DNA of 64,000 nt from Kitasatospora mediocidica KCTC 9733 (GCF_000744225.1 NZ_JQLN01000007.1:62001-126000), one strand, 5' to 3'. Positions 24,457 through 33,511 are shown, numbered from the stretch's first letter. Translations and numbers: made by a program. Notes: generated from the letters alone by a model not told the origin.

Positions 24457-26004
24457 ATGAGCATCGAAGCGAAGGCGGCGTTCGTCCTGGTGTCGGGCCC
24501 GTTCACCGACGGCCGGGTGTGGTCCGACGTGGCTGCCCGGCTGCGCAAGGCGGGCTGCGAGGTGCACGCGGCGACGCTCACCGGAGCCGGAACCGACACC
24601 GACACCCGCACCGGCACCGGCACCGGGGGCGTCCCGGCCGGGCCGGAGACCGATCTCGAGACCCACATCGCCGACGTGCTGCGGCTGATCGACGCAGCCG
24701 ACGCGCCCGAGCTGGTGCTGGTCGGCCACGACTACGGCATCCACCCGGTGCTGGGTGCGGCCGACCGCCGCCCGGAGCGGGTGGCCCGGATCGTCTACCT
24801 GGACGCCGGTCTGCCGCAGGACGGCGACCTCCCGCTCGCCCTGGTACCCGACCACACCGTCCACGCGCTGCTGGCGTCCGGGAGCGACGGGGGCGACACC
24901 CCGGTGCCGCCGCCCGCGCCGGACGGCTGGCAGCTCTGGGGCAGCACGGCCGGGCTGGCCGAGGAGCAGCTGGCCCTGCTGTCGGAGCTGTCGGCCCCGC
25001 AGTCGCGCGGCACGTTCACCCGGCCGCTGCGGCTGTCGGGCGGAGCGGCGGCGATCCCGACCAGCGGCATCCTGTGCACGGCGAGCGGGATGACGATCGA
25101 CTCGGTGCAGGCGCTGGTGGCGGTAGGTCCGCCGCAGATCCGCGCGCTGGCGGACCCCCGGGTGGGCTTCTTCGAGCTGGCGACCGGGCACTGGCCGATG
25201 CTCTCCTGTCCCGGGGAGCTCGCCGAGGTGCTGATGGCGGCCGCCGCGGGCGAGGGGCGGCGGCTGACTCCGCCGGCCGAGCACGAGGTCCCGTACGGCC
25301 GCGCGTTCCTGCTTGAGGTGCCGGAGCGGCCCCGGGTGCGGACCGGCCGGGTGGACCTGCACCTGCCCGAGGGCGAGAGCCCGCGCCCGGCGGTGCTGTT
25401 CGTGCACGGCGGCCCGGTGGCACCGGACGCCCGCCCGACGCCGCGGGACTCGGAGTTCTACCTGGGCTACGCCCGGTACGCGGCGAGCCTGGGCGTGGTC
25501 GGTGCGACCGTCGACCACCGGCTGTACGGGATCGGCGACTTCGGGCGGGCGGCGGCGGACGTCGCCGAGGCGGTGGAGGCGCTGCGGGCCGACCCCCGGG
25601 TGGACGGCGACCGGGTCGCGCTCTGGTTCTTCTCCGGCGGCGGCCTGCTCACCAGCGACTGGCTGGCCGCGCCGCCGGCCTGGCTGCGCTGCCTCGCGGC
25701 GAACTACCCGGTGTTGGCGCCGCTGCCGGGCTGGCACTCGCTGGAGCCGCGCTTCCGGCCGGTCGAGGTGGTGGCGGGCGCGGGCCGGCTGCCGATCGTG
25801 CTGACCAGGGCGGGGCTGGAGACCAGCGAGATGGCGGCGACGGTGGCGGCCTTCGTCGCGGCGGCCGAGGACGCCGGGGCCGCGCTGGAGCTGATCGACG
25901 TCCCGAACGGCCACCACGGCTTCGAGGGCCTGGAGCAGACCGAGGAGTCCCGCGCGGCCGTGGCCCAGGCGATGCACGCCGTCCTCGGCCACCTGCGGGC
26001 CTGA
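24457..26004 (+). CDS. Fused double alpha/beta-hydrolase
   Basis: A 515-residue protein with two hydrolase domains. Domain 1 (1-270) begins KAAFVLVSGPFTDGRVWSDV; its nucleophile elbow reads LVGHDYG near residue 90, with Asp where esterases have Ser, and it ends with ELATGHWPMLSCPGELAEVL carrying the His. Domain 2 (280-515) begins near RVRTGRVDLHLPEG, has the oxyanion motif LFVHGGPV, the nucleophile segment WFFSGGG, and a final His in NGHHGFEG. ATG 24457 has GGAGG upstream. A MerR-type promoter precedes it. Substrate unknown. Confidence 0.8.
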   Translation: MSIEAKAAFVLVSGPFTDGRVWSDVAARLRKAGCEVHAATLTGAGTDTDTRTGTGTGGVPAGPETDLETHIADVLRLIDAADAPELVLVGHDYGIHPVLGAADRRPERVARIVYLDAGLPQDGDLPLALVPDHTVHALLASGSDGGDTPVPPPAPDGWQLWGSTAGLAEEQLALLSELSAPQSRGTFTRPLRLSGGAAAIPTSGILCTASGMTIDSVQALVAVGPPQIRALADPRVGFFELATGHWPMLSCPGELAEVLMAAAAGEGRRLTPPAEHEVPYGRAFLLEVPERPRVRTGRVDLHLPEGESPRPAVLFVHGGPVAPDARPTPRDSEFYLGYARYAASLGVVGATVDHRLYGIGDFGRAAADVAEAVEALRADPRVDGDRVALWFFSGGGLLTSDWLAAPPAWLRCLAANYPVLAPLPGWHSLEPRFRPVEVVAGAGRLPIVLTRAGLETSEMAATVAAFVAAAEDAGAALELIDVPNGHHGFEGLEQTEESRAAVAQAMHAVLGHLRA

Positions 26005-26094
26005 ACCAGCCCCCGGCTGCGGCAGGAAATTCCGCCGCACTCCGACCCCGGCCGTGCGAGCGTGATCGCACAACGAGACGGATGCGGAGGGGAC

Positions 26095-26919
26095 ATGCGC
26101 GAGCTCCACCCGGAGATCGAGCCGTACGACAGCGGGATGCTGGACGTCGGCGACGGCAACCTCGTGTACTGGGAGGTCTGCGGCAACCCGGAGGGCGTGC
26201 CCGCGCTGGTGGTGCACGGCGGGCCCGGCTCGGGCTGCACCCCGCGGATGCGCCGGTACTTCGATCCGGAGCGGTACCGGGTCGTCCTGTTCGACCAGCG
26301 CAACTGCGGCCGCTCCACCCCGCACGCCGGTGATCCGGGCACCGACCTGCGGCACAACACCACCCCGCACCTGATCGCCGACATGGAGCGGCTGCGCGAG
26401 CACCTCGGCATCGACCGCTGGCTGCTGTACGGGGGCTCCTGGGGTTCGACGCTGCTGCTGGCGTACGCCGAGCGGCACCCGGAGCGGGTGAGCGCGATCG
26501 TGATCGCGGCCGTCACGATGACCAGGCGGTCGGAGACCGAGTGGCTGGACCGCGGGGTGGGGCGGTACTTCCCCGAGGAGTGGGAGCGCTTCCTCGCCGG
26601 TGCGGTGGGCACGCCCCGGGACGGCGACATCGTGGCGGCGTACGCCCGGCTGACCGAGCATCCGGATGCCTCCGTCCGGGAGAAGGCGACCGCCGACTGG
26701 GTCGCCTGGGAGGACGCCGTGCTCTCCGGGGAGACCACGGCCAAGCCGTACGGCGATCGCCCGGCGGCGGCCAAGATCGCCTTCGTCCGGATCTGCGCGC
26801 ACTACTTCTCGCACGGCGTCTGGCTGGAGGAAGGCCAACTGCTGCGCGAGGCGGGGCGGTTGGGCGGGATCCCGGGCGTCCTCTATGGATATGCCCGCGG
26901 CCGGATCCGGCGCATGTGA
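26095..26919 (+). pseudogene. Truncated proline iminopeptidase-like hydrolase
   Basis: The ORF starts well: ATG 26095 with GGAGGGG upstream, then the oxyanion loop VVHGGPGSGC, DQRNCGRS and the nucleophile elbow YGGSWGSTLLLAYAE near residue 105. It stops after GGIPGVLYGYARGRIRRM, 274 residues. Family members are about 315 and continue with a His-Gly-Arg-x-Asp segment and a late His that supply the catalytic Asp and His. Both are missing, so a frameshift or deletion near 26880 has probably inactivated it. An intact N-terminal fold remains. Confidence 0.7.
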
Positions 26920-27009
26920 ACCGCAACGGCGCGGCCGACGGGTAGCCGTGCCGGGCGGGATGGTCGGCGGGCTGCCCCGCGACCGCACCGTCCGGCATGG
27001 GCGCGCAGA

Positions 27010-28197
27010 TCAGCCGCCGGCCCGCAGCCGGAAGACCTCCTCGCGGGCGCGGGCGACCTCGTCGGTGCTGCCGCCCTGCGCGAGCGCGAGCTGCCGGGCG
27101 AGCCGGCGGACGGCGGCGAGCACGCGCTTACCAATGCCGCGCTGGTAGCTGCCGTGCAGGGAGCGGCGGAAGGCACGGCGGTCCCTGCGGGACCCGGTGG
27201 CGGCGGTCAGCTCGGCCTCCGTGAACAGGCCAGCGGCGGCCTCGGGGGTGAGGATGTCGCGCAGCCACCGCCGTTCCTGCGGCAAGGCGAGCTTGAAGGT
27301 GAGCCGGAGCAGCAGCAGACTTGCGATGGACAGCAGGACGAGCCCTCCCAGGGCGGCGAGCCCGCCGAGCCCGCCACCCAGGGCAGGGCCCATGGACACC
27401 AGGCAGTCCACCAAGCCGTGCCCGAGCATCGCACCGGCCACCAGTAGCAGGCCGCGCAGCCGGTGCGCGGAACCGCCGCGGCCGATCAGCCACATCAGTC
27501 CGGCGCAGTACACCGCGCTGAACAGCGCGTGCGTGGTCAAGCCGGTCACCGAGCGCCCCACCACGACCAGCAGGGCGGCACCGGTCTGGTCGGCGCCGAA
27601 TGACTCCACGGCGCTGTTGTACGCGTACAGGACGTCCTCGGCGATCTGGAAGCCGAGTCCGGCAAACGCGCCGATCAGCAGCCCGTGGTACGGCGAGCGG
27701 ACCAGCCGGGGCGCCAGGCCGATCAGCAGGACCAGCGCGGTGGCCTTGGCGCTCTCCTCGGTGAACGGGGCGGTCAGGCCGGGGCCCCAGTCGCCGATCC
27801 AGCCGTGCCCGAACAGCTTGCCCTCCAGCGAGATGGCCGCGCTGTTGGCGTGCAGCGCCATCACGAAGGTGGCGGCCAGCACGCCCCAGGCGAAGGCGAC
27901 GACGAACAGCCGCACCGGCAGGCTGGTGTACCGGTTGTGACGGCGCAGCAGGAACACCCACGGCACGGTGTAGAGGCCGAACGCGATCGCGCCGACGGCC
28001 AGTCCGGTCCCGTAGGCGCCGACGCCGCGCCGGTAGAACTCCACCAGCTGCTCCGCTCCGGCGAGCAGTCCGAGCACGAGCACCCAGAAGCAGGCGTTGC
28101 GCCACTGCACGATCCTGAACGGCGTGCCCCAGCCGGAGGCGTCGAGCGCCGCGGCCCTCGCCTCCTCCAGCTCCCGGCCGGTGATGACGGTGGTCAC
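27010..28197 (-). CDS. PrsW family intramembrane metalloprotease
   Basis: A 395-residue polytopic membrane protein with about eight spans. The family motifs are present: TEESAKATALVLLIG (EExxK), FAGLGFQIAEDVLYAY, HALFSAVYCAGLMW and HGLVDC, which place the Glu, Asp and His residues thought to hold the metal. PrsW in Bacillus cleaves an anti-sigma factor; the substrate here is unknown. The C-terminal 100 residues are cytoplasmic and basic. GTG 28197 overlaps the upstream gene stop (GTGA), so the two are coupled. Confidence 0.9.
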   Translation of the reverse strand: MTTVITGRELEEARAAALDASGWGTPFRIVQWRNACFWVLVLGLLAGAEQLVEFYRRGVGAYGTGLAVGAIAFGLYTVPWVFLLRRHNRYTSLPVRLFVVAFAWGVLAATFVMALHANSAAISLEGKLFGHGWIGDWGPGLTAPFTEESAKATALVLLIGLAPRLVRSPYHGLLIGAFAGLGFQIAEDVLYAYNSAVESFGADQTGAALLVVVGRSVTGLTTHALFSAVYCAGLMWLIGRGGSAHRLRGLLLVAGAMLGHGLVDCLVSMGPALGGGLGGLAALGGLVLLSIASLLLLRLTFKLALPQERRWLRDILTPEAAAGLFTEAELTAATGSRRDRRAFRRSLHGSYQRGIGKRVLAAVRRLARQLALAQGGSTDEVARAREEVFRLRAGG

Positions 28198-28859
28198 GAC
28201 TGGTCCCCCTCGGTGGTCAGCGCGACGCTCGACAGCATCCGCTGGATTTGGTCGGTGCGGGTGGTCAGCTGCCCGTCGTCGGTAGCGGAGACAAGGATGG
28301 TCAGGCCTCTGCCGTCGGACAGCGCGTAGCTGGCCAGCACCCCCGCTCCGGAGGTGGCGCGGTAGGTTTCCCGCACCCCGCTGACTTCGCCGGTCGCGGT
28401 GACGTGCACCCGGTCGCCAGCAGCCCGGAAGCCCGGCGGGTCGGTCGTGTGCTCCTCGTCGGCGTTCACCTGATCCAGCAGCTGCCACGCGTCACCGCGG
28501 TAGGGGCCCACCTGGAGCGCGGCGGTCACCGTCCCGTCGGTGACGACCGCCTTGCCCTTGCCCGGCACCGGCGCGATGGTGGGCGTGCCGAGCGTGACCC
28601 CCTTCACCAGGCGCCACCCCTCGGGCGGAGCGAGCGTCAGGCCCGCTCCCAGGTCGAGCCGGTCGCCCGCTCGCACCACCGCATGGTCCGCCACCGACCG
28701 GTCGACCATTGGCAGCAGCACCGCCAGCACCAACCCGATCACCAGTACCACGGCGGCGGGCAGTAGGCTGCCCCGATCAAGGCCCCAACGCCGGTGCTCC
28801 ACAACTATCGGACCCGCAGGAACCCCCGGGTCCACGTCCACCGCACTCACACCGCTCAT
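28194..28859 (-). CDS. Single-span membrane protein coupled to PrsW
   Basis: A 221-residue protein of unrecognised family. A 40-residue cytoplasmic lead is followed by the span LLPAAVVLVIGLVLAVLLPM and an extracytoplasmic domain of about 150 residues containing LAPPEGWRLVKGVTLGTPT. The topology is that of a membrane-anchored sensor or PrsW substrate, but no known anti-sigma domain is seen. The ATG at 28859 has GAGGGG very close upstream. Overlap with the protease gene suggests they work together (inference). Confidence 0.7.
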   Translation of the reverse strand: MSGVSAVDVDPGVPAGPIVVEHRRWGLDRGSLLPAAVVLVIGLVLAVLLPMVDRSVADHAVVRAGDRLDLGAGLTLAPPEGWRLVKGVTLGTPTIAPVPGKGKAVVTDGTVTAALQVGPYRGDAWQLLDQVNADEEHTTDPPGFRAAGDRVHVTATGEVSGVRETYRATSGAGVLASYALSDGRGLTILVSATDDGQLTTRTDQIQRMLSSVALTTEGDQS

Positions 28860-28930
28860 CCCCTCGAAAGCTCCACTGGCCCCGGCGGCCGTCCCGGCCG
28901 CGCCATGGCGCCCCGAATAATCCCATAAGC

Positions 28931-29160
28931 GTGGAACTGCTGGCCTCGGTCGGCATCGAGGAGGATCCGGAGCTGGCGGCCGCCCGGGCAGCGGCCGCGG
29001 CGAAGCCGAAGCGCTCACAGTCGGACCGGTTCCAGCAGGGCCTGCAGGCGCTGGCCGCGTTCGTCGAGCGGGAAGGGCACGCCCGGGTGCACTGGGAGGC
29101 CCTTGAGCCCGTAGAACTGCCGGATGGGAGCGGAGGGTTGCGCCTGCCGGATATCTCATC
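28931..29160 (+). pseudogene. Fragment of a helicase-associated-domain protein
   Basis: The frame from GTG 28931 reads VELLASVGIEEDPELAAARA, then SDRFQQGLQALAAFVEREGH with ARV and ELPDGSGGLRL. This matches the helicase-associated (HA) repeat found at the end of large Streptomyces helicase-like proteins. Only one repeat is present, and it then runs into sequence belonging to the opposite-strand remnant. No full gene is present, so it is a left-over fragment. Confidence 0.5.
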
Positions 29161-29194
29161 CGGCCAGGTCAAGCGGCATGCCGGTACTCGTGGA

Positions 29195-29434
29195 TCACTC
29201 CGCCGAGCCGATCGTGTCGGCGTATATCCAGACGGGCGATTCGCCCCGGACCGGATCGGTGATCGGCTCGGGAACCGCACGCAGGGGCGCCGCCTGGTTC
29301 ATCTCACCGCCTGGCGCCGACACGGGGAAGCGGCTCGAGAAGGCCCCTGCAGGGCCGAACTCGAACGGGGCTCCCAACGCATCCCCCACCGCGGAGCCGA
29401 CCAGGGCTCCGGCCGCACGCTGACTGTCGATCAC
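29195..29434 (-). pseudogene. ADP-ribosylglycohydrolase, N-terminal fragment
   Basis: A 79-codon frame beginning MIDSQRAAGALVGSAVGDAL, then GAPFEFGPAGAFSSRFP, the start of DraG-type ADP-ribosylglycohydrolases. After about residue 45 the resemblance is lost, and the metal-binding TDDT motif is absent. The ATG overlaps the stop of the upstream gene (ATGA, 29431-29434), so the pair was once an operon. Confidence 0.6.
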
Positions 29435-30042
29435 ATCGTCAGGCTACCGGGACCCTCGCCGGCTCTCGGCCGTCCCACCGCCCTCGGGTCGGGTGCCCGC
29501 TCTCCGGTGGTCCGCCAGCGTGGTGCCTCGTCATCGGGCCGGTCAGGGCTGGGGAAGTGGAACGGCACACCGAGGTGGTCGGCGAGTGCCCGTCCCACCT
29601 GCTCGGCCTCCCGGGCCTCGGGCCAGGGCGGGACAGTCCCATTGAACAGTCGGATGTCGCCGCCATGCCGGACCAGCGCGAGCTGGTGTTCGCTCTGCGG
29701 ATCGTCCGTGAGCGCGAGCAGCACCACGAACCACCCCTCGGTGTCGCCGTCCCACAGCGCCTCGATCGCCACCGGACGTCCGGGCAGCGCCCCCACAGCG
29801 GCGGTCAACACGTCGAGGTCCAGCGGCGGGGTCGGGGCCCTCTCGAAGCCCTGCCCCAGCACACGGTACCGCTCGACCACCACGTCAACGCACGCGTACA
29901 GACCCGGCTTCGGCTCCGGACAGCTCTCCCGCATCACCTTGACCGCCCACATCCGCCGATCCTGCCGCACCAGGGCATCGACCTCGGCACGGACGACCTC
30001 CGACAGCGCGGACCAGATCGCAGACTCCATGTGATCATTCAC
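29431..30042 (-). CDS. Hypothetical protein
   Basis: A 203-residue soluble protein of unrecognised family. It begins with a helix (ESAIWSALSEVVRAEVDALV) and has a mixed middle part with EALWDGDTEGWFVVLLALTD. The C-terminal 35 residues are Pro/Arg/Gly-rich and may be an extension gained after rearrangement. The GTG at 30042 lies on a GAGGGG tract; ATG 30030 is equally possible. It is followed with a 4-base overlap by the ADP-ribosylglycohydrolase fragment, in a run of accessory genes behind the toxin system. Confidence 0.55.
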   Translation of the reverse strand: MNDHMESAIWSALSEVVRAEVDALVRQDRRMWAVKVMRESCPEPKPGLYACVDVVVERYRVLGQGFERAPTPPLDLDVLTAAVGALPGRPVAIEALWDGDTEGWFVVLLALTDDPQSEHQLALVRHGGDIRLFNGTVPPWPEAREAEQVGRALADHLGVPFHFPSPDRPDDEAPRWRTTGERAPDPRAVGRPRAGEGPGSLTM

Positions 30043-30076
30043 CCCTCGGCCCCCAACTCCTCGCCTTCAGGCATGT

Positions 30077-30988
30077 TCAGCCGACGAGTTCCAGATCCCG
30101 CCAGGCTCGCCCAAGGCCCGCGCCGGCCCAGGTGTCGAGCAGGCCTCCGACCTCGTCCACCGGCGCCGCGAGCGAGACCTGCTGGGTCCCGGCGTTCACG
30201 CTGCGCTCCTGCTCGTGGCTGCCCTCGCTGCAGCACTTGCACAGCACGTTGACGCTGCTCGCCGGCTCCGCCCCGAAGTCCCGCTCGGCGAACAGCTCGA
30301 CCAGCGCCTCCAGATCGTCCGGCGCCGGGGCCGTCAGGGTGACGGTATGCGTCGGCAGGTCGGAGGACTCGAACAGCATGATCTCGTCGAAGACGCTGTA
30401 GCCCTGGCCGTCGACGACGCGCTCACCGGTCGGCGCCCCGTCGTGCAGCACGACCTCACCGAACCGACGTCCCGCCGTCACCGGGACACTGACAACCCGT
30501 GCCCGCGTCGGACACAGCCGCTGCGCCCACACCACCTCGTACTCACCGGCGCTCTCCAGCCGAACGCAGGCCATCCCGAAGCGGCCGACGATCTCGCCCT
30601 CGCCTTCAGGCAGCGTGATACCGAAGCCCGACCAGGCATCACGCGCCACCGACCAGTCACGCAGCAGCGTCGCGGCGATGCCCAGATTCCAGTACGCGGG
30701 GTCGCCCTCCCCGCGCGGCGCCCGCGCCGCGGCCTCCTTGCCGAGCGCGAACGCCTTGTCCCAGTTGCGGAGGAACTTGTACGCCAACGCGGCGTCGAAC
30801 CACCAGATCCCGCTCGGCTCCTCGTCAGGGTAGTGCCGCAGCACCTCCTCGTAACGGTCCGCGGAGAGCTGCCACTGCTCCGCCTCCCACGCCGCCCGAG
30901 CCTCCTCCAACAGGGCCTTCGCCTCACCCTTGCGCACCGACGCCACTCCCCGATCAACCGCGTCCAGGCCTGCCACCTGGGAATCCAC
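30077..30988 (-). CDS. TPR-like protein
   Basis: A 303-residue soluble protein. Residues 20-110 form helix pairs of TPR type (ARAAWEAEQWQLSADRYEEV, then WWFDAALAYKFLRNWDKAFA). Residues 150-250 form a beta-rich domain. A Cys/His cluster, CKCCSEGSHEQE, near residue 258 could bind metal or be redox-active. The GTG start at 30988 lacks a strong ribosome site. Function unknown; similar proteins are often scattered among toxin-immunity genes of actinomycetes, but I cannot assign that role here. Confidence 0.65.
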   Translation of the reverse strand: MDSQVAGLDAVDRGVASVRKGEAKALLEEARAAWEAEQWQLSADRYEEVLRHYPDEEPSGIWWFDAALAYKFLRNWDKAFALGKEAAARAPRGEGDPAYWNLGIAATLLRDWSVARDAWSGFGITLPEGEGEIVGRFGMACVRLESAGEYEVVWAQRLCPTRARVVSVPVTAGRRFGEVVLHDGAPTGERVVDGQGYSVFDEIMLFESSDLPTHTVTLTAPAPDDLEALVELFAERDFGAEPASSVNVLCKCCSEGSHEQERSVNAGTQQVSLAAPVDEVGGLLDTWAGAGLGRAWRDLELVG

Positions 30989-31218
30989 CGCCGAAGTGTT
31001 CCACGGCCCGATCCGAGCGCCTCACCGGGGGCAGCCACGGACACGCTCCCGGATGTCGTGAACAGAACCCCGCCAAGGGCGGTGCCGACCAGAGGCGATC
31101 CGGACAGTGGCTTCGGCACGGAGTTGAAGCCAGGCCCCGGACTGCTTCCAGAACGCACAATCAAAGCCGGCCGCACCATCACTCCGGGAAACCGCACCTG
31201 GCTCAGCCGAAGCAGCCA

Positions 31219-32787
31219 TCAGCCGCCCGCGCTATCGGGCTGATCGGGAACGGGCGACGGGCCGCCGCCCAGCATCGCCGTCGTCTCCCGGGCCAACCAG
31301 TGCAGATCCGCTGTCGGGCGGGGCAACTCCAGCAGCAGCGAGGTTCCGGCTGCGAGCGCTGCCCGGGCGACGGCGGGCAGGCCGACCGTGGTGGCCTCCT
31401 GGGCGATGCGGAGGTGCTCCTCGGTGACACTCAGGCCGAGACCCAGCGCGCGCCAAGTGAGAGTAGGGCACTGCGGTTTCGGAAGGTTGAGATCGAGTGC
31501 CAGTTGGTCCGTGGGCGGTGGCGGCGGCGGGCCGTCGAGTGCGGTGACGGCCCGCTGCAGGGAGCGCCAGGCTGCCTCGACGACGCCGGCTCTGCGCTGC
31601 AGCGAGGCGAGGTCGGCCAGCGCCGCACCGCGACACGCGTGGTCGTCCTGGAGAGACACGTACAAGTGCCGGGCGCGAGCTGCCTGGGTGAAGTCCCCGA
31701 GTCTCGCGAGCTCACCGGCAAGGCCCGCGAGCAGGGCACCGTCACGTGGCCCGGCGTCGTCGAGCAGACGCAGCAACGCGGTGCGGGCCAACTCGGTGCG
31801 CCCCTGGCGGCGGGCCAGCTCCGCCCAGGTGAGGTCAGGCTCGTCCTCCGGGTCCACGCCGTAATTGGACTCGTCGAAGTCGGCCGCCCACCTACTCAAC
31901 TGCTCTGCGGTGGCAGGGAATCCTCCGAGTAGGCCGCGGGTGTCGAAGCTCGCGTCGCGGAGCGACCGCAGGAGCTGGTGGTCGCGCTCCTGGCCGTGCA
32001 GGCCCACGAGGACGGCGGTTAGGCGCAGCTCGTCCGTGGCGCCGTGCCGGGCTTCGTGCTGGAGCAGAACGCGCAGGAACGGCAGATCCGTCGCGCGCCG
32101 GTCGTACTGGGCCGCGCGCAGGGCTGTCGCCCGCCGCGCCGGATCGCCCGCCACCTCGGACCAGCGGGTGCAGTCAGTGCGCAGCAGGGTCAGGTCCGCC
32201 CGCCCGGGGTCAAGGACGGTATGCCACAGCGGTGGGCGCGGCAGCCGGTCCAGCAACGTGTAGGCGCAGCCCTCGTGCGCGTTGAGGAGCAGGAAGTCGG
32301 GCTCGGTGCGTAGTAGGGCCTGGTGCAGGCGGCGGATCAGCTGCGGTTGCGGGAGCTCGCGCAGTCCCAGTGTGGCGAGCAGGGCGCTGCGGTCGGCGTC
32401 GAGGTCCGGGCCGTAGTACTCGCGATGGTCGTCTTCGGTGTCTGCCGCCGCTGCTGCGAGCGTGGCGTCGTCGGCGTGCGGGTCGAGACCGGTGTAGTCG
32501 TGCCAGCCCGGCAGGCCGATCAGCACTTCCAGGGCCTCGTCCACACAGTCGGCGACCAGTCCGGCCTCGCCCTCGGAACCGGCGTACAGGACCTCCCCAC
32601 CCGCGCAGACGAAGAACGTCCCGCCGGTGTCGTCCCCCGCCACCGCCACCAGCCCCGCACCCGAGGCCAGCCGGACGGCCTCGACGTGCTCCTCCCGGGC
32701 GATGTCGAAGTTGAACGGGTACGCCGCAAGCTCCGCGAGATCGGGACGCTCCCGGAGCAGTTGGAGAGCACGGTGATGGCCTGTCAT
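31219..32787 (-). CDS. Large hypothetical protein with helical repeats
   Basis: A 522-residue soluble protein of unrecognised family. The N-terminal 130 residues include a beta-rich domain with VAVAGDDTGGTFFVCAGGEV, which recalls SMI1/KNR4-like (SUKH) immunity proteins, though this is only a hint. The rest is helical and repeat-like (AWAELARRQGRTELARTALL type segments). ATG 32787 is chosen because sequence upstream has no family character; no strong ribosome site is visible. It lies on the minus strand upstream of the TPR-like gene with a 230-base gap that shows nothing notable. Confidence 0.6.
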   Translation of the reverse strand: MTGHHRALQLLRERPDLAELAAYPFNFDIAREEHVEAVRLASGAGLVAVAGDDTGGTFFVCAGGEVLYAGSEGEAGLVADCVDEALEVLIGLPGWHDYTGLDPHADDATLAAAAADTEDDHREYYGPDLDADRSALLATLGLRELPQPQLIRRLHQALLRTEPDFLLLNAHEGCAYTLLDRLPRPPLWHTVLDPGRADLTLLRTDCTRWSEVAGDPARRATALRAAQYDRRATDLPFLRVLLQHEARHGATDELRLTAVLVGLHGQERDHQLLRSLRDASFDTRGLLGGFPATAEQLSRWAADFDESNYGVDPEDEPDLTWAELARRQGRTELARTALLRLLDDAGPRDGALLAGLAGELARLGDFTQAARARHLYVSLQDDHACRGAALADLASLQRRAGVVEAAWRSLQRAVTALDGPPPPPPTDQLALDLNLPKPQCPTLTWRALGLGLSVTEEHLRIAQEATTVGLPAVARAALAAGTSLLLELPRPTADLHWLARETTAMLGGGPSPVPDQPDSAGG

Positions 32788-33160
32788 GGCGGGACGGTAC
32801 CAGCAGGCTCTCCGGCTCGCCGTGCTGCCCTCGATTCGATTCGGGAGGGCCGGATCCTGCTGATCGCTGCGCAGCTCCGTGCGCTCGCCTGCAACGCGTC
32901 CTCGGACGGTCAGGGCTGGATGGTCAGGACCGCAGTCCACCCCGTCCCCGGGCGGAGCGTGGCAGGGGACAATCGTGATCCGCTACCTTTCCATACATGG
33001 CAGCGGAGCGCTCGACGAGTCCCACCGGCTTCAGGTAGATCCGCCAGGAGATACCTGGCGGATCTACCCAGGGAGTCCTGTGGCCCGCACTGCTCACCAT
33101 GTCCCAACTGCCCAGGCTGGACCGCGAGTCGACTGGCAGCCTGGTCGGCCCTGGAGGTCG
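32788..33160. other. Intergenic region with a perfect 15-bp inverted repeat
   Basis: Between two divergent genes. The inverted repeat 33034-33048/33054-33068 (ggtagatccgccagg, loop agata, then its complement) is perfect. It could be a terminator or an operator. Open frames on both strands across this area look like by-products of base composition. Confidence 0.45.
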
Positions 33161-33475
33161 GTGGCTGTCGTCGACCTGCGCTACAGCACTCGGAGTCTGA
33201 CCGAGGCCGCGAAGGAACGTCGCCGACCTCAGCCCCGGGCGATCCGCCGCCGTGTGGACGTCTACTCCTATGCCCGCTCCATCGTCCGGGACCGCTCCGT
33301 GTCTCGGCTGGCGTGCGACGAGGAACGCCGGGCTCGACAGCGGCTTCGCACCGATCTTGGCCTCGTCCGACAGCAGCTCAATGCGCGCACGGACGGGCGA
33401 CCTGCCATTGCCCGTACCGACATCCCGGACATCATCCCGGCACGCCATCGCCACAGCGCGCTCTGGCTCACCTGA
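33161..33475 (+). CDS. Small hypothetical protein beside the insertion sequence
   Basis: A 104-residue basic protein beginning VAVVDLRYSTRSLTEAAKER, mainly helical, with RLACDEERRARQRLRTDL and a C-terminal RHRHSALWLT. Strong G/C at third positions supports coding. GTG 33161 has GGAGG close upstream. Its TGA ends exactly at the first base of the left inverted repeat of the insertion sequence, so the original C-terminus may have been longer. Function unknown. Confidence 0.5.
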   Translation: MAVVDLRYSTRSLTEAAKERRRPQPRAIRRRVDVYSYARSIVRDRSVSRLACDEERRARQRLRTDLGLVRQQLNARTDGRPAIARTDIPDIIPARHRHSALWLT

Positions 33476-33511
33476 CCCTGTAGGTGCCAAGAACTACGTC
33501 CGTGCTGGTCA
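33475..33511 (+). repeat. IS left inverted repeat
   Basis: 37-base terminal repeat starting accctgtaggtgccaagaac. It differs from the complement of the right repeat at two positions only (T/C and C/G). Confidence 0.85.

Noticed and set aside
24403..26988. An 861-codon minus-strand frame over the hydrolase genes
   Set aside because: Composition shadow; the plus strand has ribosome sites, domain motifs and a MerR promoter.
32924..33490. A 188-codon minus-strand frame left of the insertion sequence
   Set aside because: It overlaps the inverted repeat and the small plus-strand gene with better GC3, and its product has no recognisable motif.
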